A stretch of DNA of 64,000 bases. Origin: Panorpa germanica. Its lineage: Eukaryota > Arthropoda > Insecta > Mecoptera > Panorpidae. Position numbers and translations under genes: made by a program. Below, piece after piece: positions 23,478 to 36,234 of this stretch (the stretch's first letter is position 1; each line of letters starts with the position of its first letter). The notes beneath the pieces are model-generated. The model was not told the origin of the DNA and made no database searches. It was given only the letters and a program-made list of their open reading frames with translations. The stretch is taken from assembly GCA_963678705.1 (NCBI GenBank), contig OY783214.1, positions 11,346,001 through 11,410,000 on the forward strand. Direction: 5' to 3'.

Positions 23478-23846
23478 CAGGGTGTCTCAGTTATGTTGGA
23501 TGCAATTCTGTCAGTTAATAATAAGTAATTGTACGATGAACCATCCCGCTTTCCTTGTCTTCTACGTTTCATACAATAAACCCAATGCGTTTGATGCGAG
23601 TCATGCAGACGTTTATCTTAAGGGGTTATTAGTAGTAGTAGTTTTTGTAGAGAACAATAACGCTTATAACGCTTAATGCAAAAAGCTCCAGAAACATTGA
23701 AGTAACGAAAAATCCAATAAATAGATTATGATGACCATCTAAATCAGAGATAGAAATTATAGAAACTGGCAATGATTGTAGAAAAATTTGTTGAAGTTGT
23801 TTCTTAATTGGAAGGAGCATCATCTTACTTACCCTGACGTACCCTG
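23478..23846. mobile_element. candidate MITE with CAGGGT ends
   Basis: The left end is CAGGGTGTCTCAGTTATGTTGGATGC. The right end, reversed, is CAGGGTACGTCAGGGTAAGTAAGATGATGC, an imperfect inverted match over about 28 bases. CAGGGTGTC ends are frequent in small insect DNA elements. No clean target duplication was seen, so the border call is tentative. A 64-codon minus-strand open frame inside it has no recognised domain. Confidence 0.45.
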
Positions 23847-24072
23847 TGTGTTTTGTATTTGTATTATATGTAGAGAAGAAAGAAAATAAACATACATTTT
23901 ATTTATTGGATAGAAGGATACTCTTTGTTAGTGTCTACAGTTCCTTGAAATCATATAAAAGATTTCAGAGATTTCTTTCTCAATAAAACAATTATTCCTT
24001 TTAGCTGCAAAAATAAAATTAGGTCAACACAAGAAGAATACAAAACAATACTGAACAACAGTTTTAATTAAA

Positions 24073-24074
<2 letters not shown>

Positions 24075-24160
<86 letters not shown>
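24075..24160. repeat. (AT)n microsatellite
   Basis: A run of about 83 bases of AT dinucleotides, followed after a short gap by a second 14-base run near 24180-24194. Confidence 0.98.
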
Positions 24161-24162
<2 letters not shown>

Positions 24163-24194
24163 AAATGTATTAATGGTTTATATATATATATATA

Positions 24195-25999
24195 AAGATA
24201 TATTGTTAAGTGTGAAATTCGAATCTTTTACTGAAATGAATTATTTTGCCGGGGGTCTCAGTTTTCATTTCCATCTATTCAATCTCCCGTAAACAATCAG
24301 TTTTTAAGCTGTAATTCTATAACAATTGAAACACTTTCTTCAATTCTTGTGTTAAATTCTTTGAATTTCTTTTGATACATTTCCGGAATTCGAATCGATA
24401 ATTCTAATTCGACAGGTGTTTCTTTATCAAGTGAAGCAATCTCTTTTAAATAAAATATTAGGTATTACCATTTAGAAATATGCGCAATATTTTTTCGTAT
24501 AAATATATATTATAATATCTTCATTTTTTAATAAAATATTATACCTATACAGTGAGTTTTCGACTCAAGTGTATTCAGGAATAAGCAGGTTCTCTGGACC
24601 GAATCTTTAAGCTTAATAAAAAAACATTATTTCGATATTCATTAACGTTCATAACTATTAGTATCAGACTCTACTTTGCTATCAAATATCTGCTTACAGT
24701 TTTCAAGCATATCACAGATTTGGCTGTGTGATAAGTAGTCCCACCTTCCAAAACTTCGTGAGTCTATGGCCAATATAGGCTGGCATCGCAAAACTCTGGG
24801 AGTAGAAAGAAATCAATTTACTGCACAAAGTGTAGAGTATAAATCGTACTCTGTGTGATAAGAACTGTTACAGAGCTATTACATTGTTCACTGATTGGTT
24901 GTCTCTATATATGAGGACTACTATAATGAGTCTATATATATATGAGTAACATATATGTATAAATATATATATCTTACAACCCAATTTTGTTTCTACATGG
25001 TTTAAACTGTTACCCAACATAGCCAATGATTTTTGAAACCTTGCATACATTTACATAAATGGAGCAAGCACATCGCGCTCCATTTCTCCCAAGGTATACA
25101 TATAATTGCACATTATAGAAACAAATGCTCACTGCTTACCGTTCTTTGTTCAATAAAGAGTTTGTTTAGTCTCGGCTCAAGCATGAAACCGCAGGCATTT
25201 GTAACATGCACATGGCATACCCGCAACACAAACCAGAGGGTAGTTTCTGGTTTCGCAATAAAAGTCAATACCGTTCTAACATCACTGACCTATTTATGCT
25301 GTTAAATAGTAGTCCAATAAAATGACGTTAAAAGCGTCTAATGAAATGCTTCTAAAATCATTTTTAAACTGAAATTTCTTTAAAGGTATTGAATTGAATA
25401 TAGGGTAAATTTTCAAGATCGTAATGAAAAGTGTATTGTAACATGAAATTAACCTATTTTAACTTTCTCTTCAAATACATCTAAAGTGTTGACTAAATTG
25501 CAAAGAAAATTTGTCGAAAAGATGTTTTAGACGCCTCTGTCTAAGGCTGTGATTTTTTTTCTAATTTTACTTATTATTTCCGCGCTATTCTTTTTCGCAG
25601 TGCATTCTAAGACTAAGAAAGAGGCTCCCAAAGTATTCTTTCGACGAATTTCTTATATAGTGAAAGCAAGTAAAATGCAAGCAATAAAAATGACGTAATT
25701 TGTGTTTTTAATTTCGTTGCCCTTTAAACTATAACTTTTGTAAATATCTATTATTACATCGTGTCCAATTGAAACAGATTAGGTTTGAGAAGGTCTTAGA
25801 ACTGATATTGCAGACTATTTATTAAATTTTCCATTTATGTTGTAAATAAGAAATTAAGAGTTCTAATAATTTTTCTGCCAGATTTGATTTACAGAAAGTG
25901 AACGTGCAGTTTCTGTAACAAGTACTGACAGACTCCAGGGAAATACGATCCGTAGATGAAGTACATTGGGATTATCTTTAATTATCCAGGAGAAAACTA
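24195..25999. other. intergenic, one short coding-like stretch
   Basis: No supported gene. On the minus strand, about 24310-24460 encodes roughly 50 residues rich in Glu, Lys and Ile (for example PVELELSIRIPEMYQKKF) that end in TGA. It could be a lost terminal exon but has no partner exon that I can find. A 90-codon plus-strand frame at 25033-25305 shows no domain. Confidence 0.25.
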
Positions 26000-26149
26000 G
26001 TAATAATCAGTGGCGTACTATGTCTAAAAAATGGGTTAAATGGAAAAGTAAAACACATTAAAAAAACTTAGTAGTATCCAATAAATATTTCACCATTGGT
26101 GATTGAATCACTCACTGAGCACCCTCGCAAGTATGCCACTGGTAACAGT
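26000..26149. mobile_element. short hAT-type MITE
   Basis: The core at 26008-26141 (134 bp) begins CAGTGGCGTACTATG, and its reversed right end is CAGTGGCATACTTGC. The flanking octamers GTAATAAT (26000-26007) and GTAACAGT (26142-26149) agree at six of eight positions. The ends share CAGTGGCGTA with the element at 17.4-18.0 kb, so the two may belong to one family. Confidence 0.7.
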
Positions 26150-27689
26150 CGGATATTAAGTAACGGAAATCTGGAACTGACAGTGTCAAAACTAATTTCT
26201 TTACTTATTGTCTCAATTAACTGCAAACGAAGTTCTCGAAAAGATTCGCAGTAATAAAGTTGTGTTATCCTTGTTTATTATCCAATGACGTCACAGGAGG
26301 GGGGAATAAAACTGTAAGTAATAATATTGCGACGCTGATATTGTTACGATGTCATAGGCGCCCACAGGCAGTTTTAGGGGTATATTTTTCAATTTATGAT
26401 TGATATACTACATATATTATCGTTCCTTTTTAAATATCCAAATATTGATTAAGATATACAGCTATTTAAAATTTTAATTTTTCTGTTGTCGCGTAGTTTT
26501 TATAGCACATTTGACGTCACGGATTTAATAAGAAATCGATTTTATTTTATTTGTTTAATATGAACATAGTATTACAACTTTGTGGGCTGTACGAAACTAC
26601 TTTAAGTAGTAACTGGCGTTTCAATACAATTTCTTCTGTTAACACTCTGTTCTATAAAAGAGATGGTACTTCATAGCAATAAAATTCGGAAGTTACGTCA
26701 CGTATATATTTATTTTTTATAATTTTTGGTCTCTTTAATATCTTCCATAATATTACGAATTGCTTGAATCGAACTCGGTGCCAACGTGAAGGGATGTGTT
26801 GCAGTCAATATTGTGACCATGCCAGCAACTCTGAGGTATATTTTATAAAAGCAGTATGGGTTACAATTAAATTTACGTTCCATATTAATAACCACGACAC
26901 CTACACTGACGATAAAAATAACTTAATATGCTGATTCTGCCGTAAGCCTGTTAATATTTATTTTTTGTCAATTACACTAATGCATTGAACCTGTATTGAT
27001 TCCCCAAATACATTATAAGGCTTTTCGTCTATACTATTTTCAAGTAATAAGTCTTCATATATTTCTTAAGCTTATTTCAGACTTTGTTCACACATTTAGA
27101 CAATCAAATTGAATAAAATCATAAAAAATAGTCTGAAACTTTTTATTTTTATTTGTTTAAGTAAGATAATGCTGGTAAGTTTTATTTACAATAAAATTGA
27201 TAAAAAAGCACTCAGCTTTTATCAACGCATCGGCTATGGTTTCTTAGAGACATATGGCTGACAATCGTGACTGTAGTTATCAACCACAAAATTAAATGTG
27301 ACACAAAGGGCGTCGTCCGGGCTGTAGTTTGATTTAACACTCGAACTAAACTAAAAATAGATGTCAATTATGTGGATGAAGGTCATTTAAAATTATCAAG
27401 AGGAGTAATTATTTATATTTAGAAAAGAGCTTTCTTTTACAAGTTACATTTCTATTAAAACAGAGAAAAATGTATTTTTTGTAAAGGTTATGTAATCTTA
27501 CATTAACCTAAAATTTTTTTTGTATATGTCATATTTTTGTGTGTTAAATAAACCTTACAAGTAAATATCTGCACTCGTATGTAATATATTGTTAAGCACG
27601 AACTGTTAATATATAACGACAAAGGTTACAATATATAAACAGAAATTAAATATCCTGCTAAACATAAAACTTAAATATTACACAAAAAG
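26150..27689. other. intergenic, repeat debris only
   Basis: No gene seen. TTACGTCACGTATATA near 26692 resembles the left end of MITE family C. A block related to family B lies at about 27485-27570 (TTACATTAACCTAAAA, then GTTAAATAAACCTTAC). Confidence 0.3.
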
Positions 27690-28148
27690 GTATTGCAGAG
27701 ACAGAGAGATACAGCAGCAGGAAAGAATGGAAAAAATTAATAATAGCAAATATAATGAAAGATACAAAAGGATATGGGAGAGAAAGATACCGGAATACAT
27801 ACGAAATAAGGAGCATAAGAACAATCGCAAGATTTAGTTTGGGAAACGAATAAAAAGGCAGCAGATACTGGAAAAATAGAGAGGATATGCATTTTGTGTT
27901 GGAGAGAGAAAGAAACGAAGTGAATGGTAGAGATAGAGAGAAGGATCGAGGAAAGAGGAGAAAGGGAAGAGTAGCAGAGAGAGAAAAGCAGTAGGGGTTT
28001 AAGTTTATCTGTTTTGTTTGTACTTTTTTTCTTTCTTTTGGAAAGAGTAAGAATGGGGAGTTAGAATAAGGAGAACAATGATATGTAATTTAATGGTTTA
28101 AGCCGAACAATGTAGTGTCTAATGGCAAAAACATTACAATAAAAAAAA
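27690..28148 (+). mobile_element. 5'-truncated, degenerate LINE, copy 2
   Basis: The plus strand encodes RYKRIWERKIPEYIRNK followed by KGSRYW, the C-terminal region of a LINE protein. It matches the minus-strand copy at 57.4-58.0 kb (GYKRIREREIPQYLKEK, then RFRLGNEEKGNRYW). Several stops and frame changes break it. The shared 3' end has AATGTAGTG followed by GCAAAAACATTA and an A-rich tail ending at 28148. A purine-rich tract (GAGAGAAAG type) between coding tail and 3' UTR also occurs in both copies. A short direct repeat, AAAAAGGTA, may flank it but is too A-rich to be trusted. Confidence 0.7.
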
Positions 28149-28439
28149 GGTAAACGTGACGTTAAAAATTTGGCAAATATTTTACGTATTATTTATTTAA
28201 ATATTTTATATAAAACTTCTTTACCTTTTTTAGCAAAACTTGAACAAAAAAGCATATTACAGTTTCCATATTAATTCAATCATTTTATTTGTTAAAACAT
28301 AATAGTCAGAGCTTCAATAGTCAGAGAAAATTCGTGCTTCCAAACAGATGAACCGTGCATTTTGTGAAATGGTTAAAAATGTTGTGGTGTCTGTTGCCAC
28401 CTTGAAAATAAAGATGTAAACAGTTTCTTATTTATCTTT

Positions 28440-28565
28440 AAAACCTTAACTCCTACAAAAATTATGTAAAGAACTTTTTTGTAGCTAATAATATTATATA
28501 CAATTTTTAATAATCACTTTTTCTTGTAACTTTTATAATAAAAAAGTTATAAGCAAACATAGAAG
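28440..28565 (+). repeat. repeat family D, second copy
   Basis: Matches 11480-11630 in UGT intron 2, including TTTTTTGTAG, TAATAATATTAT, CTTGTAACTTTTATAAT and AAGTTATAAGCAAA. Similarity is high over about 125 bases, and both copies have the same orientation. Confidence 0.6.
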
Positions 28566-28765
28566 TATATATATGTATACATATATAAAATCAGTGCCTG
28601 TAATAAATAACAGATACTGATTTATTCCCTCAAATAGAATTTATATATTTCAAACGTTTAACATTTACAAAATCGATACAAATATGATGAGGTAAGCCGC
28701 TTAACGTTTTTGTATGAGCATGAATAACTCAAAGCTGTTTACGAGTATTTATTGTAAATTCTACT

Positions 28766-29160
28766 TTGAAAGTGGAAATGACATGGAGTTCCAAACGACA
28801 ACACCTTGAAATAAAATTGACAGTTAAAGTAAAAACGATAGTGAATGGAATTGGTAGTATTGGATTCTACAAAGTCATGTTATGTATGTTTAACACATGC
28901 CTAGTGACAGCCGTATCGATCATTTTTCGTTTTGTAATGAAAAAATCAAAAAGTGACAGCTTCTAATAAAGACACGATACAATTTCGTACTTTAAAAAAT
29001 TATATTGTCCAACACGTTGTTTCAATTTGGTGATTTTAGCAAACTGGTAGTCAATATAAGTTGAAGTTGAAGTTGCTTTCAGTATTTTTCACTTCTTTTT
29101 GGTATCATATCTCTGACCAACAGAAAATTTTCTAGAAATCTCTATGTTAGATATGGTATA
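28766..29160. other. intergenic, no feature seen
   Basis: A 66-codon plus-strand open frame (28766-28966) has no recognisable domain and no flanking splice sites worth noting. It is treated as chance. Confidence 0.3.
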
Positions 29161-29164
29161 CTAC

Positions 29165-29310
29165 TGTGTTTTCAGATTTGATCTTCGTACCAGAGTTACA
29201 TTTTCTTGATCAAGTTAAATTGATTACGTACATAGACAATCACAAATTTATCAGGAGGCCACGACACCACGACATAGTAGTAGTCGTCGGTAATAGGTAA
29301 AATTAGAAAA
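29165..29310 (+). mobile_element. SINE family A, worn copy
   Basis: GTGTTTTCAGATTTGATCTTC (degraded B-box region) is followed by ACCAGAGTTACATTTT, TTGATCAAGTTAAATTGATT, GAGGCCACGACACCAC and GTCGTCGGTAATAGG. The order is the same as in the copy at 60.0-60.2 kb. No clear tail or duplication. Confidence 0.6.
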
Positions 29311-29403
29311 AACATGGATGTTATTTAATCAAGCGTCTTTGAGCTAATTTTTAAAATATTTTAAAGCTAATTTAAAATAGTACTTCTTAAGATTTTATAA
29401 TGT

Positions 29404-29626
29404 GCCATTCATTAATTACGTCACATATAAAGGGAGGATTGTTCCCCCAAAGTATAACAAAACTTCGTAAGGTTTGTGATGTTACATCTATTCTAAATTG
29501 ACCTTCAAAGAAAAATAAAAGAAAAAAGCAAAATATGACTAAAAACAATTTCATTTTTCAAATGTGTAACGTCGAGAACGGGATGATTAAAGTTATGAAT
29601 TTTGTGACACAATTTATGGATGACCC
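29404..29626. mobile_element. MITE family C, copy 1
   Basis: The left end is GCCATTCATTAATTACGTCACA. The reversed right end is GGGTCATCCATAAATTGTGTCACA, an imperfect inverted pair of about 22 bases. The interior has no coding frame. The same ends occur at 45871-46152. The superfamily is undecided. Confidence 0.6.
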
Positions 29627-31950
29627 CTAATCCTTAAAAAGGTGTTGTTATGAAGTTTATAATGTGCAAAAACGCACGATTATGTAAAAGAAAAACAATA
29701 AATTAGGTAAAACAGGAAAAACTTAAATACACATATCTGTAGCGGGTTATAATTCCTTAAATTCAGTGCCATATGTACCAGAGATGCATTTATTATGTAC
29801 GCGTTTATTAATACTTTTAAATTTCATAAATTGAAAATATACATAAAGAAAATAAGCATTACGTTATCTTAAAAATCGATTTCCATTTCAGTCTGTCGCG
29901 GAGTAGCAAAACCTCTTAAATAAAAACAAAATGATTAAAATAAAAATACGGGATTTCCTAAAAAATCATTTTATAAGCTAAAGTAAAGTTTACTTAGTGT
30001 CTCTGTACGTGTAGGTAAGTCAGCGTAATGATAAAATGGAAGCGTGTATAAACATATTTTCCTGTCGCATTATTAATTTTTACACTGTGTTGAACTAGAT
30101 TACTAGTATTAATTAGTTGTTCGTTATAAACAACGGGCGCTGTGATAGTGTTATCAGCTGTCATTTTAACATGAATAGTTATTATGTGATCATCTCATTA
30201 CGCCGTTGAACGTGTCCTGTTTGATCCCTTCAGATACCATTCTTATCAAACACGTGTCGACCAAAAATGTACCTACGTGCTTGTTAGAAAATCTTTAAAA
30301 TAAAAAAAAATACATGTAAATATCTTATCTGTCTGAAAAGATACAAACTGTATATTCAGTAAAACGCAGAATCCTTATAAAATAACATATTGCTTCCAAA
30401 CATATAAATTTAAAACTAAAATCAAAATTTATCCAACAATTCAAATGTCTAAACCTGTTTAATGAAGCACCAAAGACTGTCTGCAGTTTCTCTTCGTTTA
30501 AATGTTAAACAATTACGAGACATTGACAATGCCTGAGACAGGACTGCCTTAAGACAATTTTGTATTTATAATAAAGAGCTCTAGCTCTTTCTCCAACTTC
30601 TCCATGATATCCCGTTCCACTCTCTCCCGCGAAACCTATTTGTTTCAATTCAATTAAAAAGTATTTATGATGAAAATACAAGAGCCTCAAATAATTCAAC
30701 CAATTACTTGTATAAAAACACGTAGCTTTAAAATATAATGCAAGGATTAAAAAAACTAAACATTGTTATGCAACTCGTAATAACTTTTATATGTATACGT
30801 AAATTGTGTGGCTTAGCTGACCTTTGACCTAAATAGAAACTAGGTAATTGCACAAACTGGTGTCAGCAGTATTACAAAATTCCCCTATGCCATACGAGCT
30901 TTGTTTGTTCGAACTTTGTAGCCTTATAATGTATCTAACATTATTTAAATCAATTTTATATGGCTGATTTTCCAGTAAATTGGTTTACTATGGAAATGAA
31001 TACGATCTCATATTCGTTACTTTCATCTATGTACAAGCATATGCTGGATGAATATCCATGTTATATTATCTATTCCTATCTCAACTCTCATTTTAAAGTT
31101 TAACTAGGATCATATATTATAGGCAACATTGTTACGAGTAGCATGTAACAATATAAATTGCAATATAATAGCAGGGATGGTAATAAAGTCTGATTTATCA
31201 ATATATTGCATTTTATTAGCCAAATGCATTTCTACAGTAAACAAGGGTAATTTTCATGACAGATGAAAAAATGTAATTATGGATACGTTTAATAAAATCT
31301 TGTTCATTTATTCTCTTTATTAATGTTGTGTTATATATGGAAATGTATGATTTTATTTAGTATTTAATTACACGAAAAAATACTTAAACTCAGATAAAAT
31401 TGGTGGACAACTGTAATGCAAATATAATAGTCTCGCAACGTAACAGAAAGTTGGTATAAAAGTATATTTAATATGCTCAGCACGTCCCTGATGAAAACTG
31501 TCGTAGTTAATAGATAAAACATTTGATAAGTATGTCAATGTGAAACTAGTATTATTTAAGTACAGACTATATGTCAATTATATAAAAAACAAGAACGGTT
31601 ACAGTGGTGAGTGACACACCAGTAATTGCCTCAAGTGGTGTGCGGCAATATCAAAAATAATCATTAAAATATGTTTCACAACTTGAATATATATTTTGAT
31701 GATACATCAGATAATTATATTTTTATCAGTCTGTAATTTATTAGGATGTGAAATCACCATTATCACTAAATAGAATTAGAGCTTATTGTTTTTATGATTT
31801 TCTTTGAATAAGTGGCGTTTATAAATGATACGAATAGAGAAAGGTAATATATGCTAATGAGAGTTACAGGTATTTAAGGTTTTTCTAACATAACAAAAAT
31901 TACCTCCCTACAAACAATTTTGATAGGAATCCAATTAGATGCGAATCGTA
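29627..31950. other. intergenic, no supported gene
   Basis: No gene, RNA or clear repeat. A minus-strand open frame of 64 codons at 30505-30699 includes a GC-richer stretch but has no domain. Confidence 0.3.
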
Positions 31951-31959
31951 TCACTCTGA

Positions 31960-32215
31960 ATGGTGATTGGAATCCTATTAGACATTAGTGTGACATTACA
32001 TGAAGCTTTGGACAGCATCTCTGAACCGGCCGGAACGCTCCGTACCCCCTCTGATTACCTTCTTAATACTTTCCAAACGAGGTTTGCCGAGGTGCAAGTC
32101 GTGGTACTACCAATTCTACTCAGATTTCAACATAACCACACCTCCAAACGACCTCGTAGACCTCGAGCAATAACAACTTATATGCATATGCTTTTACATG
32201 CGATTACATAGATTG
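31960..32215 (+). other. GC-richer coding-like island
   Basis: About 240 bases are clearly less AT-rich than either side, and two plus-strand frames are open for more than 55 codons. One is an 83-codon frame at 31960-32211. The other contains the phrase WYYQFYSDFNITTPPNDL. Without a domain match I cannot say which, if any, is real. It may be a worn transposon segment or one exon of an unseen gene. Confidence 0.25.
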
Positions 32216-32259
32216 ACAGAGATCTTTACATAAAAAATAAGGTTATTATACGAGATTAC

Positions 32260-32540
32260 TAAGATACGACAAATTGTTTGTAAGGCTGTTAATTAAGTGA
32301 TTTTACCTAATATTCAACGTTTTGTGATATTTGAGTTCACTGCATTTTGTAAAATAAATCTATCCTTTTGGACATTCTTACGAATATTTTTTAAGATACT
32401 AGATAGTAATAATTCTTAAGAATACTTTTTTAAGGATTACAAAGTACTATTTAAGAATTAGGGTTCTTAGAATAGTTGTTATTTAATAGAATAAGACCCT
32501 TTTTAGATTAAATATCACTAGGTTTTCCTTATTACATGAA
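32260..32540 (-). repeat. repeat family B copy
   Basis: On the minus strand it shows TAATCCTTAAAAAAGTATTC, CTTAAGAATTATT, ATCACAAAACGTTGAATATT and AGGTAAAATCACTTAATTAA, matching the middle part of the family at 36.3 kb. The usual GTTTAGCGGGT end is not evident. Confidence 0.55.
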
Positions 32541-33060
32541 TATAAGGTAATATCCATGTTTGGAGTTTGTGGGAAGACAAATGCTGTACGACAAGTCCCC
32601 ATATCCAATAGTCCGCCCTAAACAGAATTTTTGTCTCTACAGTATGCTACCACTCGTTGAAACATCTCGCTCAAACCTGAAAATGGCGTCTACCGTAAAA
32701 AACCTCGCAGTTTTACAATGGAATAGGATTTATAAGATAGATGTACAAATCTCAAGCATTTTGGACGCTTAGTTTTTCCGTGTCAGCTGTTTGAATCGGT
32801 CGTTGTCAAAGATTTGTTTTTAATATATCAATGTTCTGTTATTTACTTTTACACTTTAAAAATACACGTGCAATAATAAAATAAAGTCTTAATATTTTTA
32901 CAGAATTAATCCGCCAAATAAATTAAGAAGTAATTAAAATTTGTTATTCATTTACTCTTTCCCATTTAATAAACCAAAAAACCGCTTCACTTAAAATGCA
33001 TGAGGATTCATATACAATTTAACAAGAATATTTTTTTGTAACAATAAACCCTAATTAATA

Positions 33061-33528
33061 TTAAGTTCGTTTCTCCCTTACTTCCTGCGAGTATATTGTA
33101 GCCTTTAAAAGCTCGCTGAAAGCTTTAAAGTAAAGCTTTGGGGTTACTTTTCTTTTTTCCTTATAAAATACCTTCATTGCTTCACGATATCGCAACATTC
33201 TATCTAATATGTAAATAACCAAGATTGGAAAACAGATTTGGAATATCGATTTCAAAAGATTTCGTGTTATTACCTATGGAAAAATAGAAGATGCTTGAAT
33301 CTCTTAGAATTGGAATGCCTGAAGTGTTTGCGTAACCCATGAATATATTAAAAAATAATTTCTTTGTTGACTGGATGTAACAATATGGTGTCAGATTATC
33401 AAATACAGCTTTAAGAGCTTTAGGAGCTTTATCAATGGTATAAGTAGATTGAGATGACCACAACAATATACTTGAAAGCTCACAAACACCGGGAAGGAGC
33501 TTAATAAAACTTCTGAATATAAATCTGT
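33061..33528 (-). CDS. possible 3' end of an unknown gene (two exons)
   Basis: Two open segments on the minus strand join across a 70-bp GT/AG intron with matching phase: 33528-33274 (acceptor ATTTCCAACAG before it) and 33203-33061, ending in TAA. Together they give about 132 residues, beginning FIFRSFIKLLPGVC and including WSSQSTYTIDKAPKAL, then SIFYFSIDRMLRYREAMKV, then the end IYSQEVREKRT. The mix of hydrophobic and charged residues looks like real protein, possibly helical repeats or a membrane protein. I recognise no family. Earlier exons were not found: a minus-strand open frame of 87 codons at 35360-35623 is the only nearby candidate. It may be a real terminal part of a gene, a pseudogene or chance. 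Codon use is as AT-rich as the surroundings. Confidence 0.35.
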
Positions 33529-34035
33529 TGGAAATATTTTAAGATTTACTTTCAAAAAAGAAAATGTTACATCACATTTTTTATTATATATAAAAGTTTT
33601 TATAAATAAGATTATAAATATATTCATTTTACGCCTTCAACTTTTATTTCCGGATTGTTATTTAACGGAAACGGATATATCTTTTTAGACTATATATCTA
33701 TAACACCTATTTAATGAGCAATTATGCTGCCTATTGTCAAGTTAATAACTTAACTGTCAGTGTGTCCACAGTTTTCGAACTTGCTTTAATGTTCGCTAGT
33801 CATGCAATATCCGGTACGGAAAATAGATTTTCTCGCGGTGGGTAAATTACGGGACAGGTTTCTTTTAGTATTTACCTAGTCTGCTGTTGTATAAGTATAC
33901 ATGTAAATAAAAGAATATGTATGTTCTTTGATTTCTAGTTAGTCTTTTTTAACCAAATCTTCTTACAGGTTTGACCAATCTTGGCACTCGGAAACCTAGC
34001 ATAAACAGAATAATTTTTTTTATCCAATCTTAAAA

Positions 34036-34036
<1 letters not shown>

Positions 34037-34094
<58 letters not shown>
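34037..34094. repeat. (AT)n microsatellite
   Basis: A pure AT dinucleotide run of about 58 bases. Confidence 0.97.
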
Positions 34095-34097
<3 letters not shown>

Positions 34098-36230
34098 TAT
34101 TATTATTTGTTAATGTATTTACAAAAAAACATTATTAAATAATATTAAAACTTCCGCGGAATATGTTTCCAAGTTTGCCGACTGTCACCAGCGTAGTATT
34201 TTTAAAACTGTCCAGAAATTAAAAATATAAATATTGTCTTGTAACAAATGTAATAGCTATCGAATAAATATAATAGCAGAGGGATTTAAAAAAAATTGTG
34301 GAAATTACGGTAAAATGAAAAAATAATCTTTTTTCTTATTAAAATTTTAAGGTAAAAAAATATTCAATTGCAATAAATCTATGCTATAAAATAGATTTTA
34401 GTATAAAGTATAAATATAGTATAAATTGTGTACATTTCTTAAAAATAGATTAGATTTTTGAAAATCTGAAGGTAGCTTAATCTCTTAAGACTACTTTTTC
34501 CAATCTCGTTATTAGTAATTATAATTTAGTATTTTAATCAGATTTATCTGGAATGTACTTTTATAAATTTACAATAAAAACTTTCTAAAAGTTTAAAAAA
34601 AAGTTTTTCTAAAAAATAACTTTGGAAATAAATCAGATAATAAACCTAGTTTAAACCACGTCCAGACTTAAGTAATCAAATTACAAATAGACTTTTTGAA
34701 CATATAGATTTTTTTTAAATCTAGACTAGTTTGTTTGTATTATATATTAAACGACGTCTACACGAGTTTCGAATATCAAAAAGTAAACGTTACGCAGATC
34801 ATGTGACTTACAGGGTTGTAAAATCTTTGGCTCTAAAAGACTATTAATAGGACATAATCAATCATTCCATTTCTTCTTTTTTTAATATTTATTTTTGTGC
34901 ATTAACTTTCAAAAGTTATTAGCACTTCAAAAGCATGTATACATTTATAAACATTTACAATACATAGTTCATAATATTATGAATATTATCGATTTTGTTT
35001 TAGAGTATGATATTTGATTAGCGATCAAATTAAAATATACATAGGTTGTAGACTTTAAGATTCAACTTAGAGCTATGATTGAGACTTCTTGGTTCGATTC
35101 ACAGGACTCAAGATTAGCTCCATAAAAAACATTCAGTAACAAAATTTACAACTTACAACAATGATATACTGTCAAACGCATTGCTAAAGTTAAAGAAAAA
35201 TTTTAGTATACTTTATTTAAATTTTTATATACTGAAATCTACTGAAGAGAAAACTGTATACTATTCTTTTTTGCAGTGCAGCCTTAGCCTATAAAAGAGA
35301 CGTCAACAAGTTTTTTTTTAAGTGCAGACTAGAAAGCATTAGAAAGCATTTACCTAATACTACAATAATAACATAGTGTGGAATTGTGTTAGCCCTAAAA
35401 TGTAAATCGTAAAATACACCTGCAACAAGATATAACTAGAACAATAAAGTACGTCTGAAACATAAGGGCCAATCGATAATATACTCATATGTAAATACGT
35501 CGAATAACGACGGTTAATTACACTAAAATAATTTCGTAATACAGGCTTAGGGAGCCATAAGATTAGACCTTGATTGTAATGTTGAATTAATAATTCATCA
35601 GGTATATTTTCTGAGCGACCCACATTCGTTGCGATCTATATTAACGTAAATGGGTTACAGAAGCCAATGATTTGGTAAAACACGAGACATCTCACGTTTT
35701 CGATATTAACCATTAGCTTTATGTCATTAAATATATGTACGTGCATTAGGTTGGTGACTATTCCATAGAATTTAATGAGCATTGTCTATGTCTACGTTGC
35801 TCATACAGACTTGCAAACTAATGGGTTTAATCGATCTCAACACAACAGTCTCATTGAATACTTCCAATTTTTGAATTTAAACTTTATTTAGTAAAATGTT
35901 TAATAAAGTTATAGATTTCATTTTCTTTTTTTGTATTTTTTTCAAAAGCACAAACTTAAAAGATATATGTATGAATTTATTTAATAACATAAATAGAGCA
36001 ATAACTCTATTTATTTGAAAAAGTTTTCTTGCTGAATAATCTCAAGATGTCTATTACCTATTGTTTTATTAAAGGGCTTTATTACAGCTCTGCGAATGTT
36101 ATGTCCTTCTTAACTAATTTTAAAGGTGTACATCTTAGATTCTGCAGTAAATTTCTCGAAGATATTTTACTTAAACAAAACCTAGCAATATTTAATCAAA
36201 ATGGTGTTATTTTATGACTATTTTAATAAT
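34095..36230. other. intergenic, very AT-rich
   Basis: No supported gene. An 87-codon minus-strand frame at 35360-35623 (phrases DELLIQHYNQGLILWLPK and RNYFSVINRRYSTYL) is longer than expected by chance in such AT-rich DNA but has no recognised domain. See the possible gene tail at 33.06-33.53 kb. Confidence 0.25.
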
Positions 36231-36234
36231 TTTT

